Part shown: in pieces, positions 1 to 12,200 of the stretch
Layout of the letters: each line of letters opens with the position of its first letter
Numbering within the stretch: position 1 is the stretch's first letter
Source of the DNA: Diplosphaera chodatii
Lineage: Eukaryota; Chlorophyta; Trebouxiophyceae; Prasiolales; Stichococcaceae
Assembly: GCA_032358165.1 (NCBI GenBank)
Contig: JAALGY010000021.1
Location: 1,612,001 to 1,676,000, forward strand
Length of the DNA: 64,000 bases
Reading direction: 5' to 3'
Notes under the pieces: model-generated
What the model was told of the DNA's origin: nothing
Databases searched by the model: none
Seen by the model: the letters and a program-made list of their open reading frames with translations, nothing else
Made by a program: the position numbers and the translations under genes

Positions 1-1046
1 CTGCGCCACCCCCGTCATCTGCTCCTGCAGTGCATCCCAAGACAACTGTTTGACTGCAAAGGGAAGGCAGAGTCCCACTCCAGGGTGCACCACCTGACAG
101 TTTAGTGAGAGCGGAACCTCTCACAACCGCTGTTCGGGCAGGGGGTGGAGCAGCGCACTGGCTCCTGGCGGTTGCGGCCCATGCCGCCGACGCCGCCTCG
201 GCTGGCCTGGCCCATGACTATCTCGAACAGCGTCGGGCCCTGGTTGATCGTCTTGAACAGGCGCGCCCGGCCTGCGGCGTCGAGGCGCGCACCTGCAGGA
301 TGGTGATTGGGGATGATCAGCTTGGGACCTTGAAGACTGCGCACCGCCTGCTTGGCGCCTGCGAGACATGCACACTCTCGGAGGCATGACATGCCTCCTG
401 TCCCACCGTAGTAGAAGGCCACACTCAGCAGCCAGGCGTCGGAGTGCACCGCCACCAGTGCCAGCCAGTCGCGCTGCTGCATGCCATTGCGGGCGAAGTT
501 GATGCCAAGGCAGGGCTCCGGCAGCTCCGCCGGCACCTCCTCTGCTGGCAGGTCCACTGCCCAGGAGCCGTCCGACTCACCTGCCGAGGGCAGACACCCC
601 GGCATGGGATGAATGGTGAGCTGCAATGAGGGGTTCAGCACAAGGGCAGGCATCAGCTGGCGCATGTTGCAGCACCGAGATCGACCGGACACACGCAACC
701 CGCGCGTACATGCACGATGAGCCGTGCAGGCTGAAGAGCGTTGCGCACCATAAAGGCACAGGTTTTCGCGCTCCGGATCGCATTGGTCGTAGAGGTCGTC
801 GACCTCTGCAGAGCACAACACGACCCTGAGCATCCGCACAGGCTGCGCGGCCCATCTTCGTGTCATGATGTTCTCTCTTGAGAAGCAGTCGTTAAGAGTA
901 AACGGTGCAGCGGATGGCTGCGAAGCAGCTTGGGCAGCGGGATGGGGCAGGTGCGACAGATCACCTTCTGTGAGTGCGCGGAGCAGGCCCCTGAAGCGAT
1001 TCTGGTAGTCTGTGTAGATCTGATCCGCAGTGCGCGGATGGTCCAT
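1..1046 (-). CDS. AL: Alfin-like chromatin reader, N-terminal part (runs off left edge)
   Basis: Alfin-like (AL) proteins are plant nuclear factors with an N-terminal Alfin domain and a C-terminal PHD finger that reads H3K4 methylation. The ATG at 1046 opens MDHPRTADQIYTDY, like the plant RTVEEIYSDF start. Four spliced blocks then follow family order: EVDDLYDQCDPERENLCLYG; DLPAEEVPAELPEPCLGINF; MQQRDWLALVAVHSDAWLL; and ARLFKTINQGPTLFEIVMG. Splice phases fit: TATG joins GTGAGTCG to give YGES, and TACG joins GTGCG to give YGAR. A further exon at 53-1 (reading KQLSWDALQEQ) joins in phase from a GTGAGA donor. The PHD finger is not in the window and should lie beyond the left edge. The gene is divergent from the BolA gene. 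I am confident of the family and less sure of the last exon. Confidence 0.85.
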
Positions 1047-1676
1047 GTCCCAGCCGTCCGCGCCAAGCCGAAGTAGCTGGCCCGTGCTCTGACAAGAACA
1101 GACTCCGAGACCGGCAGTCGCCGCAGTTCTGACTGCCAAGGCGCGGCGATACGTGACGAGCTCTCCAACGATGAAGACTTAGGTCAGCCTCCAGTAGCCC
1201 GCCTTGCCGGTGTTGTACGTCCAGGGCTGCTGCGGCTGGGGATGCACACAGCACCTACAGCACCGCTGATCGGGCGAACAAACGAAGAGCGCCTGTGCGA
1301 GCCTTGATGGAGCGTGAAACGTATGGAGATTGCGACAATGGTAGCATTAATCTGGCGCGCAGATATGGCAATGGCCACACTGGCACGCGGGCAGGTGGCA
1401 TTCCCCGTGCGTGATGCATGCTGTGCTGTAAGACCCTGGTGCAGTCGGTCATAATTGCAGTTGCAGCAAGTGTGTAGCATCCATCGCGACTGCCAAAGCA
1501 AGTGTAGAGCTGGCCAACTGTGTGAGGCACATCGAGCACTGGTCCATTGTTGCAACAAGGCAGGCTGGTGCCGCAGCGTGGGTGGCGCACTGCACACTAG
1601 TTCAGCGGTGTAAACCTCACATTTGAGCGCCCTTTTGACTGACAGAGACTAAGCATAGAGTCAACAGCACACTGTG
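1047..1676. other. Divergent intergenic region between AL and BolA genes
   Basis: About 630 bp separate the two start codons. Reading frames of up to 137 codons occur on the minus strand, but none resembles a known family and their composition looks random for this GC content. It probably holds both 5' UTRs and a shared bidirectional promoter. No clear TATA box was seen. Confidence 0.4.
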
Positions 1677-2194
1677 ATGTCTCTCACGGGCCTAACGAGG
1701 CAGGCAGCGGGCCTGGCATGTCGTCTGCGGCAGGGGTGTCATCATGAGCCGGCATGGCGCAGCCTTGCAGGAACAATGTCAACAACATCGGCAGGCGACT
1801 CTTCAGCACAGCGAGAGCAGGAAATCGCAGACTTGTTACGATCCAGGATGCCAGGCACCCAAGCAGTGCGGGTGCTAGACACTAGCGGCGGTTGCGGCTC
1901 GATGTATCGCATCGAAATTGTTGCTGAGGAGTTCAAGTAAGCTGCCTCGCACTATCCGCTGATATGCTTCCGAATCTGGGTTCATGCATCATACGTTCCT
2001 GTTGTTGAAGCATACTCCAGCCTGGTCCAACAGATGCATGCATGTGTCTGTCAGGTCTGCTGTGGCTCACAGTGGCACGCACGATGACCTGCAGGGGCCA
2101 GAGCATCGTGAAGCAGCATCAGCTTGTGACAAAGGCTCTGGAGGACGAAATACCGAAGTGGCACGGCTTCGTGCTGGACACCAAGCCATCATAA
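1677..2194 (+). CDS. BOLA3: Mitochondrial BolA-like Fe-S cluster transfer factor (BOLA3 type)
   Basis: BOLA3-type proteins work with NFU1 or monothiol glutaredoxin to deliver [4Fe-4S] clusters to mitochondrial targets such as lipoate synthase and complex II. Exon 1 (1677-1936) carries a roughly 35-residue basic presequence, then DTSGGCGSMYRIEIVAEEF with the conserved GGCG cysteine. Exon 2 (2095-2194) supplies QSIVKQHQLVTKALEDEIPK and WHGFVLDTKPS, with the BolA QH motif. The split lysine codon (AA|G) joins exactly across the GTAAGC...CAG intron. GTG precedes the start, so the ATG at 1677 is used. The gene is complete. It ends 170 bp from the stop of the convergent SDHAF1-like gene, so their 3' UTRs probably overlap. 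Confidence 0.92.
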
Positions 2195-2363
2195 CCCAGC
2201 AGCAGGCGGGCATGCTTGGGCTGGGCAGAGACCGAATTGTTACATTAGCAGAAGACCGCACTGTCTGTTCGTGCGTAGAGCAAAACAGCGTTGAGAAGAA
2301 CTGAAAAACACTGTGTTGGTATCTGTGTTGCCTACACGTACAACAGTACCAGGCTGCGGCTTG

Positions 2364-2790
2364 TCAGTGACCCTCCCGGAATTGGACACCCGTCACGGAG
2401 CTCTGCTCCAGCATGTCCAGCTGCCTCTTTCCCTTCCGCACCAAGTGCTACACAAACCAATGCGACAGTTGTTGACACATCATCGCACACTCCGAGGCGC
2501 ACTCTTCAGCACTTGAAGCATTTGACGCAAGACGCACCTCAATCAGCTGATAGTCTTTTGGGTTGACGTCTCTGTGCCTGTGAATCAGGAAACTGACATG
2601 CTCTGACAAGCTTCCAGATGAGAGCAAGACGCAATAACATTATCGAGATACGTACAGCGGGATGGCAATGGTGCAAACCTCTCAAACTCGCCCCGTGCAT
2701 ACGCCGCAATGGGGCCACGCTGCGCTGCAGACTGCTTCCTGGTCTGCCGGAGCACGGTCCTGTAGAAAGCCAAGACCTGTCTCTGCACTT
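2364..2790 (-). CDS. SDHAF1: SDHAF1-like LYR-family complex II assembly factor (first exon not located)
   Basis: SDHAF1 is a small mitochondrial LYR protein that guides Fe-S insertion into succinate dehydrogenase subunit B. Three exons splice in phase. About 2790-2652 reads QRQVLAFYRTVLRQ...ARGEFERFAPLPSR. The 40-nt exon 2577-2538 reads HRDVNPKDYQLIE. Exon 2447-2364 reads HLVRKGKRQLDMLEQSSVTG and ends VQFREGH-stop. The order LQRQVLxLYR...(Y/F)IEYLxRRGxxQL is that of SDHAF1. The LYR core is FYR here. There is no in-frame ATG in the first exon before a stop, so a short upstream exon must carry the start; I could not place it. Introns are 90 and 74 nt. The gene is convergent with BOLA3. Confidence 0.82.
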
Positions 2791-2799
2791 CATCGACAC

Positions 2800-3274
2800 C
2801 ACAAACTCAGAAGTCACACAACCCAGCAAGGTGCTCCTGCAACATGCCAGCATGCATCAACCATGTGGCGCGCTGACGCAGACCAGCTCACGAATGATGA
2901 TGCACCTGCAAGCCAGAAACACGCCGCGCGGGTGCTTCCATCAATATTACCGAAACATGGTAGATGTCGAAGTAGCAAGACGAAGGTTATGCTGCTGCCG
3001 TCCTGCGAGGGAGCATGGCCATGCTGCACCCTCACGGTGTAGGATTACCCGTCCTGCGCAGTACTTCCGGTTGGTCAGGCCGTGAGCCACATCATGTGCG
3101 TTTCCTGATCCGCAGGTGCAGTTTTCGATAAATGTCGCAGCGCGAGCGTGCTGAACCATGCGTTATGCATAGTACAGTGTGGTGCAGTTGCTCGAGATAG
3201 CGTTCCCAGCCTTATCACGAACCCCAACTGCCGAGCTGTGCAGCAACAAGCTCTGCAAGAGCTGTTAGAACAGA
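2800..3274. other. Region between SDHAF1-like and ABCF5 genes
   Basis: This stretch should contain the missing first exon of the SDHAF1-like gene on the minus strand, and the promoter and 5' UTR of ABCF5 on the plus strand. Frames of up to about 150 codons are present but none shows a recognisable family. Confidence 0.35.
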
Positions 3275-6200
3275 ATGCATGCGGGGCTGCGCCCCGTCAG
3301 CTGCAGCATGCATCAGACAGCAGCATACATGCATCAGTGCCCGCGGCTGGCCGCGCACTCGGTAGCTGCTCCAGCTCAGTCGCTTGGCAGACTCCAGCGA
3401 GCATACCCAGCGGCTCGGTCAGATGCCCTAGAATTGCAGCATGCGTTCAGCCGGCACAGGCAAGTCCTCTGAAGGAGCAGCAAGCGTGCACGAGGGCTTT
3501 GGCATTGCTCATCGACAGTGGCAGCTCTTCAAATGACAGCAGGGCGCCAGGCGCTGCAGCAGGTTGACATACACCATATTGCTCACAGACCGGAGCGTCC
3601 AGTGTATTGCAGATGTTTTGGGTGTTCTGCAGGTCATCGTGCGTTGGCGGAGCACATGTCCAGCTTCTGCCGCAGCGGCAACAGACTAGGCAGACGCCGG
3701 AGCGGCTCCGGTGTGCAGCAGCCGCCACAGAGGTGCCCTGGCCAGATATCCCCTGCCTTGTGTCGGCTGCATTCTCGGAGTGCAGGTTTGTGAGTACAGT
3801 GCACATGATGTTTCCAGCTCGAATGGCAGTGACATGCCTCACTTTGCAGGCGCCACCGGCCCCGCCTAAGGGCAAGGGCAAAGGCGGCAAGAAAGGCAAA
3901 AAAGGGGGCGGCGGCAGCGGCAGTGGTGGCGGCAGCGGTTCAGCTGGCGCCTCGACCATCAGCTCTGGCATCAAGCTGGAGAATATCAGTATCACATTCA
4001 AGAACCAGCAAGTGCTCCGGGGCGTCACATGGGAAGTGAAGAAGGGAGAGCGCGTTGGGCTTGTAGGTGCGCTACAGGGATGTTTCTGTCGAGGCAACTC
4101 AATGCTGGCATGCCGGACACGAATACCTGCAAGTCGGCAGATACGCAAAGCTGGCGCCAGTGAAGCTTCAGCCTCCCTGCAGCTGTGCTTCTGCTGTTGC
4201 TGAAGCTGAACATCATGGCTGCCTCAGGTGTGAACGGTGCTGGCAAGACGACACAGCTGCAGATCATCACCGGGCAGCTGCAGCCAGATGGCGGCGAGGT
4301 CATCAAGGCGCGCGCCAACATGAAGATTGCGCACCTGACGCAGGAGTTCAATGTTGTGCCAACACGCACCGTCAGGTGAGATGCTCGGCGCAATGCAGAG
4401 TGGAATACCTGCAAGTGGTGTAGTGTCAGCAGCAGAGTCTGCTTACGTAGAGCAGCGCAATAGTCTGCGACTGCTGCAACGTCACTCCATGCACTGCGGT
4501 CGCAAGTGTGGCTTTTTGCGTCCAGGGAGGAGTTCATGTCAGCGTTCGGGGAGCAGGTGGAGCTGCTGGCGCGGCAGGAGGCGCTGCAGCAGCAGCTGGA
4601 GGGCGTCGGGGAGGACATGGAGGCCATGACGCGCATCCTGGACGAGCTGGACAGCCTCAACAGCAAGGTGGGCTGACGCACATTGTGTACTCTCCACATG
4701 GTGGAAAGTTCCGTGACCCTTACTGGACTGTCCAATTGTTCTCGATCTTTGTTGGAATCTTGCATGCAAAGCGTTCCACTTGAGGCCTGTCAGGATGTAT
4801 GCCGCAACATGTACTACAATAGCAGGGTGTGGTTGCACGCTCACCGCCTGCATGCTTGCTGGACCTGGTCAGTCTCAGTAAGCGATGGGCAGCTCGTCTC
4901 AAGACACGGCCTGACTCTGAAAGGGCAGATCCTTCCAGCCTGAACGCTGACTGCATTCCTGCAATCTGCCACACATCACACAATCCATTGAAGTGCCACA
5001 TGGACGCCACACATCGGGCCCTGCTGACGCTGACCTCTGGTTGCCGACAGGCGGTGGACCTGGATGTGGACAAGCTGGACAAGAACATCGACCGCATGAT
5101 GCCGGAGCTGGGCTTCAGCGCGGAGGACAACGACCGGCTGGTGGCCTCCTACTCGGGCGGGTGGCAGATGCGCATGTGCCTGGGCAAGATCCTGCTGCAG
5201 CAGCCCGACCTGCTGCTGCTGGATGAGCCCACCAACCACCTGGACCTGGAGGCCATCGAGTGGCTGGAAGGTGCCGCCTGCGCCCTGCTCCCTTCCTGTG
5301 CAATGTCGTCACCCGATCATGTTTTAATTTGTGTTATAGCCACCCAAGGACGATGCCTGTAAAGCGCATGCCATGTCAAACCCCACTTTGATTTGCCTCG
5401 TCTGCCAGCCCTTCAGCTGGTAGCAGCACAGCAGGACAGCAGGTCAGCAGTCGACCACAGTTTTGTACCTTGTGCAGGCTACCTGAAGCAGCAGGAGATC
5501 CCCATGGTGATTGTGAGTCACGATCGGGAGTTCCTGGACCAGCTGTGCACCAAGATCGTGCACACTGAGTTTGGGCTGGCACATACATTCGCCGGCAACT
5601 ACACCCGGTTCACGAATGCCCGCGAGGAGGCGGTTGCACAGCAGTGGGCCGCATGGGAGAAGCAGCAGAAAGAGATCGCGCGCCAGGTTGGTGCTGACAG
5701 CCACACATATACGCACCAAAATCTGCCAGCATTGCTGTGACATCGCACATGCTTGTGTCTGGCTGTGTGCAGTAAGGCTCGAGGTATTGATCCAGCAAGC
5801 GGGGGTACACACCATCTGGTTTCCTACTTGCTGACACTCCCCTGTGAGTTTGATCCACAGGAGGAGATGGTGTCCCGCCTGTCAGCCGGCGCTGCCAGCG
5901 GTCGTGCTGCCACAGCGGAGAAAACGCTGGAGAAGCTCAATGCTGAGGGCGTCAAGGTGCTCGCACGCTGGGATGGTTGACACAAACAGTAGAACAGCTG
6001 GCACCTCACAGTCGCACTGTGCACTGCGCCATGAGAAGAAGCTGCAACATGCTGTCTCCGTGTGAATTATCTTCAGGTGAAGAAGCCTTTCGTGCCCAAA
6101 AAGCGCACATTCCAGTTTCCAGTTGTGGAGCGCATGGGCCAGATCGCAGTGAAGGTCGAGAACCTGACACATGGGTGAGCTGAGTGCTGGGTGTGCTGCT

Positions 6201-8402
6201 GACGACCACGCTGCGCCAAGTTATGCAACAGAGCTTCCGTCACAGGGGCTGCTCCACCACCAGCCGTGAAAACTCTGATGCCTGGCAGCACCTGCCAAGA
6301 ACTAGCTGTGCTCATAACAGCATGTGTCTCAGCAAGGGAGGCACGGGCACTTGCAGGTACCAGGACCGTCAGCTCTTTGACTGCACCAGCCTGGAGGTCG
6401 AGCGTGGCGAGCGCGTCGCCCTCATCGGTGCGGCGCATGCTCCGCTCTACCAGACTCGAGCATTGCCGAGCTGTACCCTGGCCAAGCTATTTGTCCTGGT
6501 TGTCGACTGCCTGCGCCTGTCTGCTGATTGGGTCGGATGGGTCACGTCCTGCTACTGCTGCCGACGCAGGCCCGAACGGCGCGGGCAAGAGCACGCTGCT
6601 GCGGCTGATCATGGGGCGGGAGCAGCCCATCAACGGCCGCGTGGAGCTGGGCGTCCACGGCATCGTGCCCAACTACTTCGAGCAGAACCAGGTGTGCTGT
6701 CGGCACCACATGCGTCATGCTGACAGCCTTGGTCATGCACACCTGCAAGCCCAGACGCGGTCTTGCTGGGATGCTGAGCAGGCTGCAATGCTCAACACTA
6801 GGACTGGCCTGCCAGGGGCTTTGATCAAGGGGTGCAGTATTGCTCTGTGTTTGCGCTCAACACTCCCGTCACATGGCTGCGTGCCTGCCTCAGGCAGCGT
6901 TCTGTTCGTGCACAGGCGGAAGCGCTGGACCCCGAGCTCAGCGCAACAGAGACCCTGGAGCGGGCGGCGCCGGACGCCGAGCTGCAGGACATCAAGGCCC
7001 TGCTGGGCCGTATGCTCTTCTCTGGCCGTGCCGCACACAAAAAGGTGCTGTCTCATTGTCGTGTCCAGTCATGATGGTGATGCTTGACCTGGTTTCCCGG
7101 AGGTACCACATTGAAGGGCAGTGATGCAGTCCCTCAGGGACAGTGACCTGCGCTTGCTCAGGTCTGTCTGCTCAGCGTTGCTTGAAGCCTATTCAGCAGT
7201 ATCACTTCGTGCAGTGCACAGCATGTGAGTCGGGCTGTGGGAGCCGTAGCATGTGCCAGTTGCAGCAGCAGCCTCATGACTCCATGATTAATCAATCAAA
7301 TTGTCTGGATGTCTGTGTGCTGCAGGTATCGGTGCTGAGCGGCGGGGAGAAGGCCCGCCTGGCGCTTGCCAAGTTCATGCTCACCCGTGGCAGCCTGCTG
7401 GTGAACCACTTGAATCATATCCCGTCAAAGAACAACAGCTGTGGCGTGAGAGTACGATTTGGAACTGCTCAGCGTTGCTTCATAGCATGTCTTCACCTAA
7501 AGTAAGTCCGCATTGCCTCCACCCTAACACGCATGTAATATTGCCTCATACAGGTGCTGGATGAGCCAACGAATCACCTGGACATCCCGTCCAAGGAGAC
7601 GCTGGAGGAGGCGCTGCGCGAGTTCCAGGGCTCTGTCATCGCCGTGTCGCATGACCGCTACTTCCTGAAGCAGATTGCCACCCGGATTGTTGCGGTGAGC
7701 ATGGCTGTCAAGGGTGCTTGTCCAGCGCAAGCAGTCCAGAGCAGACTCTTGTGCTGTATTGCCTATGGCAGTGTCTTGTGCTGAGCACAACGATGCACAC
7801 AAGTGCTGCCTGCAGCTGCAGCCAAGGCTGCACATACGTTGTTGTCCCTTAGGCACCCTGCCCGGCCTGCAGCGTTCCCTGAGATCACTTATAACCACCA
7901 ACAGGTGGAGGGCGCGAAGCTGCGGGACTACGAGGGCAACTACGAGGAGTTCCTGGAGAAGAACGAGGAAGAGGCGGAGGTGATGGCCGCTAAGGAGGAG
8001 AAAAGCCGCGAAATCGAAAAGGACAACATCAAAGCCAAGTCCAAGATGAGCAAGGTGCGCTTTCCCAGCAGTGGGCCGCTGCATCTGCAGGGCTTTGTAA
8101 ACTCCATGCCGATTCTTTTGAGCGCCTGTGAGCCCTCCCTTGAATGCGGGGCCGCTGACTGATTGTTTATTGATGACCTATGCATGGCATGCTGCAGGCT
8201 GAGAAGCTTCGCATCAAGAAGCAGAAAGCGAAGGCTTTCACCGACAACAAGAACGCTGGCAAGGTGCCCTCAGTGTGCCGGCTAGCCTTGAAGTCTGTCA
8301 GTATGCTCTTGCGGTAGCATCAGCGTGAAGCAGCATCATTTCACGGATGCCCAACTGCCCCCTGCACTGCAGGTTGCCAAAAATGCCAAGCGGTGGAACT
8401 GA
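3275..8402 (+). CDS. ABCF5: ABCF5-type soluble ABC ATPase, probably plastid
   Basis: ABCF proteins carry two ABC ATPase domains without membrane segments and act on ribosomes; the plant ABCF5 subgroup is predicted plastidial. About 15 exons assemble. A Gly/Lys-rich linker (3850-3960) leads to [20 protein letters not shown]. The first Walker A is VNGAGKTTQ, the signature [10 protein letters not shown], Walker [13 protein letters not shown] and switch VIVSHDR. Domain 2 has Walker A PNGAGKST, signature LSGGEKARL, Walker [11 protein letters not shown] and [14 protein letters not shown]. The end is KAKSKMSK...NAKRWN-stop, identical in layout to plant ABCF5. The 5' end is uncertain: exon 2 starts at a pyrimidine-rich acceptor near 3849. 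An ATG at 3275 opens a Ser/Arg/Ala-rich stretch that could be the transit peptide. The domains are certain; the start is a guess. Confidence 0.88.
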
Positions 8403-9201
8403 TTGTGGCGCAATTGGCATATATATAAGTACGAAGTGAGGAAGGTGGCCGATGCTAACAGCACCTGTGTTTGCAGCACGACTGAGTGGACTCGAACCCT
8501 GTACCAATATCTGGTTTGTGGTGGCGGTCGATGTGTGCACTGTTTTTGGGCGTGTGTGGAGGGCTTGGTCCTTTGGGCCTAACTTGTGGGCTAGTATGGG
8601 TAGCGGCGCCATTTATGTTGAGCGCAAACCATGAACTTGCTGGACTGCATGCGTTGCTTGGTGCAAACTTGCTTTGTACAACCCCGACTTTGTCACACAA
8701 ACGGATTCTTTGCCCTCCCCAAGCTCTAAGAAGCCCACCAAAGAGTTAGTTCGCTGTGGCTTCTGTCATGACTCATGGTCACGTGGTGGCTGGCCGGCAT
8801 TGCCTTTCTTTGCGTGTGACTTCTACCCGGGCAGACACTTCGTGCAGGCATTCATTCGATTGATCGCATCAACTTTACCCACGAGATTAGCCAGTTTCTT
8901 GTCATGCGTCCCCGGCTTGTGATTCCACTGCATATGTGCTGACACTGCCATTCGCGCATGCATCTTGCAGTCGCGATTGTTGCCAGCGTGCATTTGTCTC
9001 CACCGCCTTTCGAGCACCATGTTGATGGTGTTGCAATGACCCGCCCAGGATCGCGGGGCCGCTTGCACAGAAAGCACCAGTGAGAGGGCGTCCCCAGGGC
9101 GGCGCTGTCGCCACTGATTCTCTGCGCCAATTCTGGCAACTTCGCAGCCAAACACGTAGAGGACCTTTTGGAGACTGACATCAGCGACATCAGCAGGGAG
9201 C
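8403..9201. other. Intergenic region ABCF5 - MRS2
   Basis: About 800 bp hold the ABCF5 3' UTR and upstream sequence of the MRS2-type gene. A TATATATAA run lies at 8420-8428, just after the ABCF5 stop. A frame ending just before 9202 reads HVEDLLETDISDISREHG, which looks coding, so an alternative first exon of the MRS2 gene may lie here. No separate gene is supported. Confidence 0.35.
8420..8428 (+). promoter_or_regulatory. TATA-like motif (weak)
   Basis: TATATATAA occurs 18 nt after the ABCF5 stop codon, in otherwise GC-rich sequence. It could be a core promoter for the downstream MRS2-type gene, which would then have a long 5' UTR or an unseen first exon. It could equally be an AT-rich patch of the ABCF5 3' UTR. 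There is no transcript evidence. Confidence 0.2.
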
Positions 9202-12200
9202 ATGGGGCAGGTGGAGGATAAGGAGGCAGCATACCAGAAACCGGGGCAGCGCAAATTCGTGAAGAAGGTCATGCGGCGCTTCAGCACGGACGTTGATGGC
9301 GAGCAGCCGCTGCCAAAGCCTGTGAAGCTGAAGGGTCATCCTGGCACAGACAGCCTCGAAGACAACCCATGATGAGTGCTCCCAACCCTCAGATGGTGCC
9401 GGCTCTCTGTACATGCACTGCAGCAAATGTGGACGCTGTGTGCAGTTGCATAACCTGCGCAATTCTGGCTGCACGCAGCTGGAGTACCCCAGCAGGGACG
9501 AGGTCGGATCGATCCGGTACCACAGCCAGGCGCGACGGTGGCTGCATGTTGACAAGGGCGGCAACCTGCAATACCGCACGGTGAGTCGACACTCCATCTG
9601 GTTTCCAACTACGAGCTTACATGGTGCCCTCGCACGGTGTTTGCGATCATACTTCGGAGGGTGAGATTCCTGGTGTGCAGATCGACCGGCAGGACCTCGT
9701 GCTGGAGCTCAACATCTCATACCGTGATGTCCGCATCCTGGACCCATTGGTGAGTCCTGTAGTTGTGCCCAGACAAACCAAAGCTGTCCCCGACCTGCGA
9801 CCCGCTTCTGGTAGGTGAACACCGCTGGCATGTGCAGGTAGCGGAGCCGTATCCCACGGCGCTGCTGATCCGTGAGCGGGCGCTGATCGTCAACATAGAG
9901 GCCGTGCGCATGATCATCTGCAGGGACCAGTGCTTTGTGAGTGACTTTACCATGTCCCTGCGGTGGACCGTTGGCGCTGTTCTCGCCTGCGACCGGCTGC
10001 CACCAGCAAGCAGCTGTCAGAGCACAGTCCCTGTGCAAGCCTGCGTGTGTACAGCCGTGCTGACGTCAGCCACGGCTCAACCGCAGACTTCACTATTGTG
10101 TGCAGGTCCTGAGCGTGCCCAACCCCAATGTGCCCAGCACAATTGGCATGTTTCCTGTAGAGGTGCGCTGTCCTACGAGAGCTGCTCGGTGCACACCGAA
10201 TATTGAAGTGAACGGGGCACTTGGCATTGACGCCCCACACCATGACCGGTCTGGTGGTCGCAGGACAGTACCTTCGTCCAGGACCTCATATCTCTCATCA
10301 AAAAGCGCGCTCCAATGCAGACTTATAGGTAGGAGGTGCTGGTGATCAGTCAGAGCCATGCAGCAGTCGAGCGGCACCTAGCTCATTCATAGCCTCTTAA
10401 CAGCGTGCCTGCTGTCTGATATGACTGGGATGACAGCGCCGCGATGCACAGTGTGCAATGTCAGAATTCGGAGGTCTGCTGTGTCCACCATTGCCAGCCC
10501 TGAGTCTACAGCAGGCCATTGGATTCATTGAGCGCCGTTTCATCTGCAGCTCGGCGGCGTCAGAGTGGGATGAGGCGCTGCCCTACGAGCTGCGGTGCCT
10601 GGAGGCGGCGCTGCAGGCGACGGGCCGCAGCCTCGGCGGCGAGGTGTCCGCCATGGAGCAGCGCGCCGCCCCCGGGCTGCAGCGCCTGCTGCAGAAGGTA
10701 TGACATGTTGTCGCTATCGTGTGCATGTAGCAGGCTGGGCAAGGTTGTGGGAAGGGGCCTATGTTTCCCCTGCTACGCTCGGTGCCAGGGCTTGCAAACT
10801 AGCCGCTGAGCCGTCAGACGCCTGTGAGCCACTGACATTGACACACGGTTTGTAGCATCACGCCAAGTGTGTGAGTGGTTCAAAAGGTCACGCCTGCTCT
10901 GGCGCAGCTGGATGACTTGGAGCTGGAGAACATGCGGGCCACCAAGGCGGCGCTGACCGCGCTCATCAACCGCGTCTCCAAAGTCCGCCAGGAGCTGGAG
11001 GTGACGCCTCAGCACAAGCTGTGATGTCCAGCAGACAACGCCTTTAGTGCGTGTCACATCGCCTGTCCAGGTTCAGGAGCCAGCCCTAGCATCCTGCTTG
11101 GATGTGCTGAAGTGGGCGGCAGCGTGCCTGATGTCAGGCCACAGCACGGCATGGGTGCGGCCCCAGACACGCGCTGCGCACCGCTGCAGGAGACGCTGGA
11201 CGACGACCAGGAGATGCTGGACATGTACCTGGGGCGGCGGCACAAGCGGGAGCAGGCGCTCAGGGCCCGGCGCGCCTCCGTCGAGAGCGGCCAGCGCGGC
11301 GGCGGGGGCAGGCCGGATGCAGGAAGCGGCGGCGGCGCGCCGCCCGCTGCGCACCGGACCGAGCACAGCGCCCCGCTGGCGGACGCCAGCGACGTCGCGC
11401 CCCCGGCAGCACAGCAGACCGGCAGCGGCGCGGGCGCAGCGCAGCAGGACAGCCCCTTCCGCGTCGCAGCTGCAGAGGCGCAGGGGCCGGCGGCGGCGGT
11501 GGGCGATGCGGATGCAGCGGCGAGGCGGGCGGCGACGCAGCGGCGCCTGCACCAGCACTCGTCGGTGGACGGGCCGCAGCTGAGCAGGGAGCTTGAGCAC
11601 CATGCGGACGGCACCAGGTGGGTTTCCCAAGTACTCGTGCTCCTGCTGCCAGTACTGCTGCTGGTGCTGGACACAGGCGCTCGCATCCCAAGGCTGCCGA
11701 CTCGGGACTCATACAGCTGACATGGATGGCAGTGCCGCCAGTACATCGCCAACACCTCTTGCTCTCAGAGATGTCAGGACCATTGTGGCACGTGCAATGC
11801 GCAGGGCGCTGCACCACTCGGTGTCCGCCCCCATGCCGGCGGCCACGCTCCTGGCGCGGCTGGTGGCGGCACGCGACTCGGGCATCGCCGAGGTGCGGTC
11901 GGCTTCGTCCTCCCGCTCGCACTCTCAGCTGCCGCCATGTCCCATCACGTGCCTCACATGTGCCCGCACCACGACCACATCTCCACCCCCTGTGCACAGG
12001 CAGCTGTGAAGACTTGAGCACCTGGTGCACATGCCGATCAAATGGGCCCGAGCTCTCAGCCGGTCGCCCTATTGGTCCCATTGCGTCCATGCTCTGATGT
12101 GAGTCGGTATGTGGCTGTGTTTGCTGCAGGACTTGACGGTGGAGGACCTGGCCGCCGCGGGCGTGTACGCGCTGACGCGGCACGGGCTGGGGGAGGGGCT

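Noticed and set aside
8475..8520. tRNA T-arm-like GGTTCGAGTCC on the minus strand
   Set aside because: The flanking bases do not pair into a T stem, and no acceptor, D or anticodon arm can be drawn.
11054..11755. Minus-strand 233-codon frame
   Set aside because: Antisense to the disordered insert of the MRS2-type gene, whose plus-strand frame is flanked by conserved MRS2 motifs.
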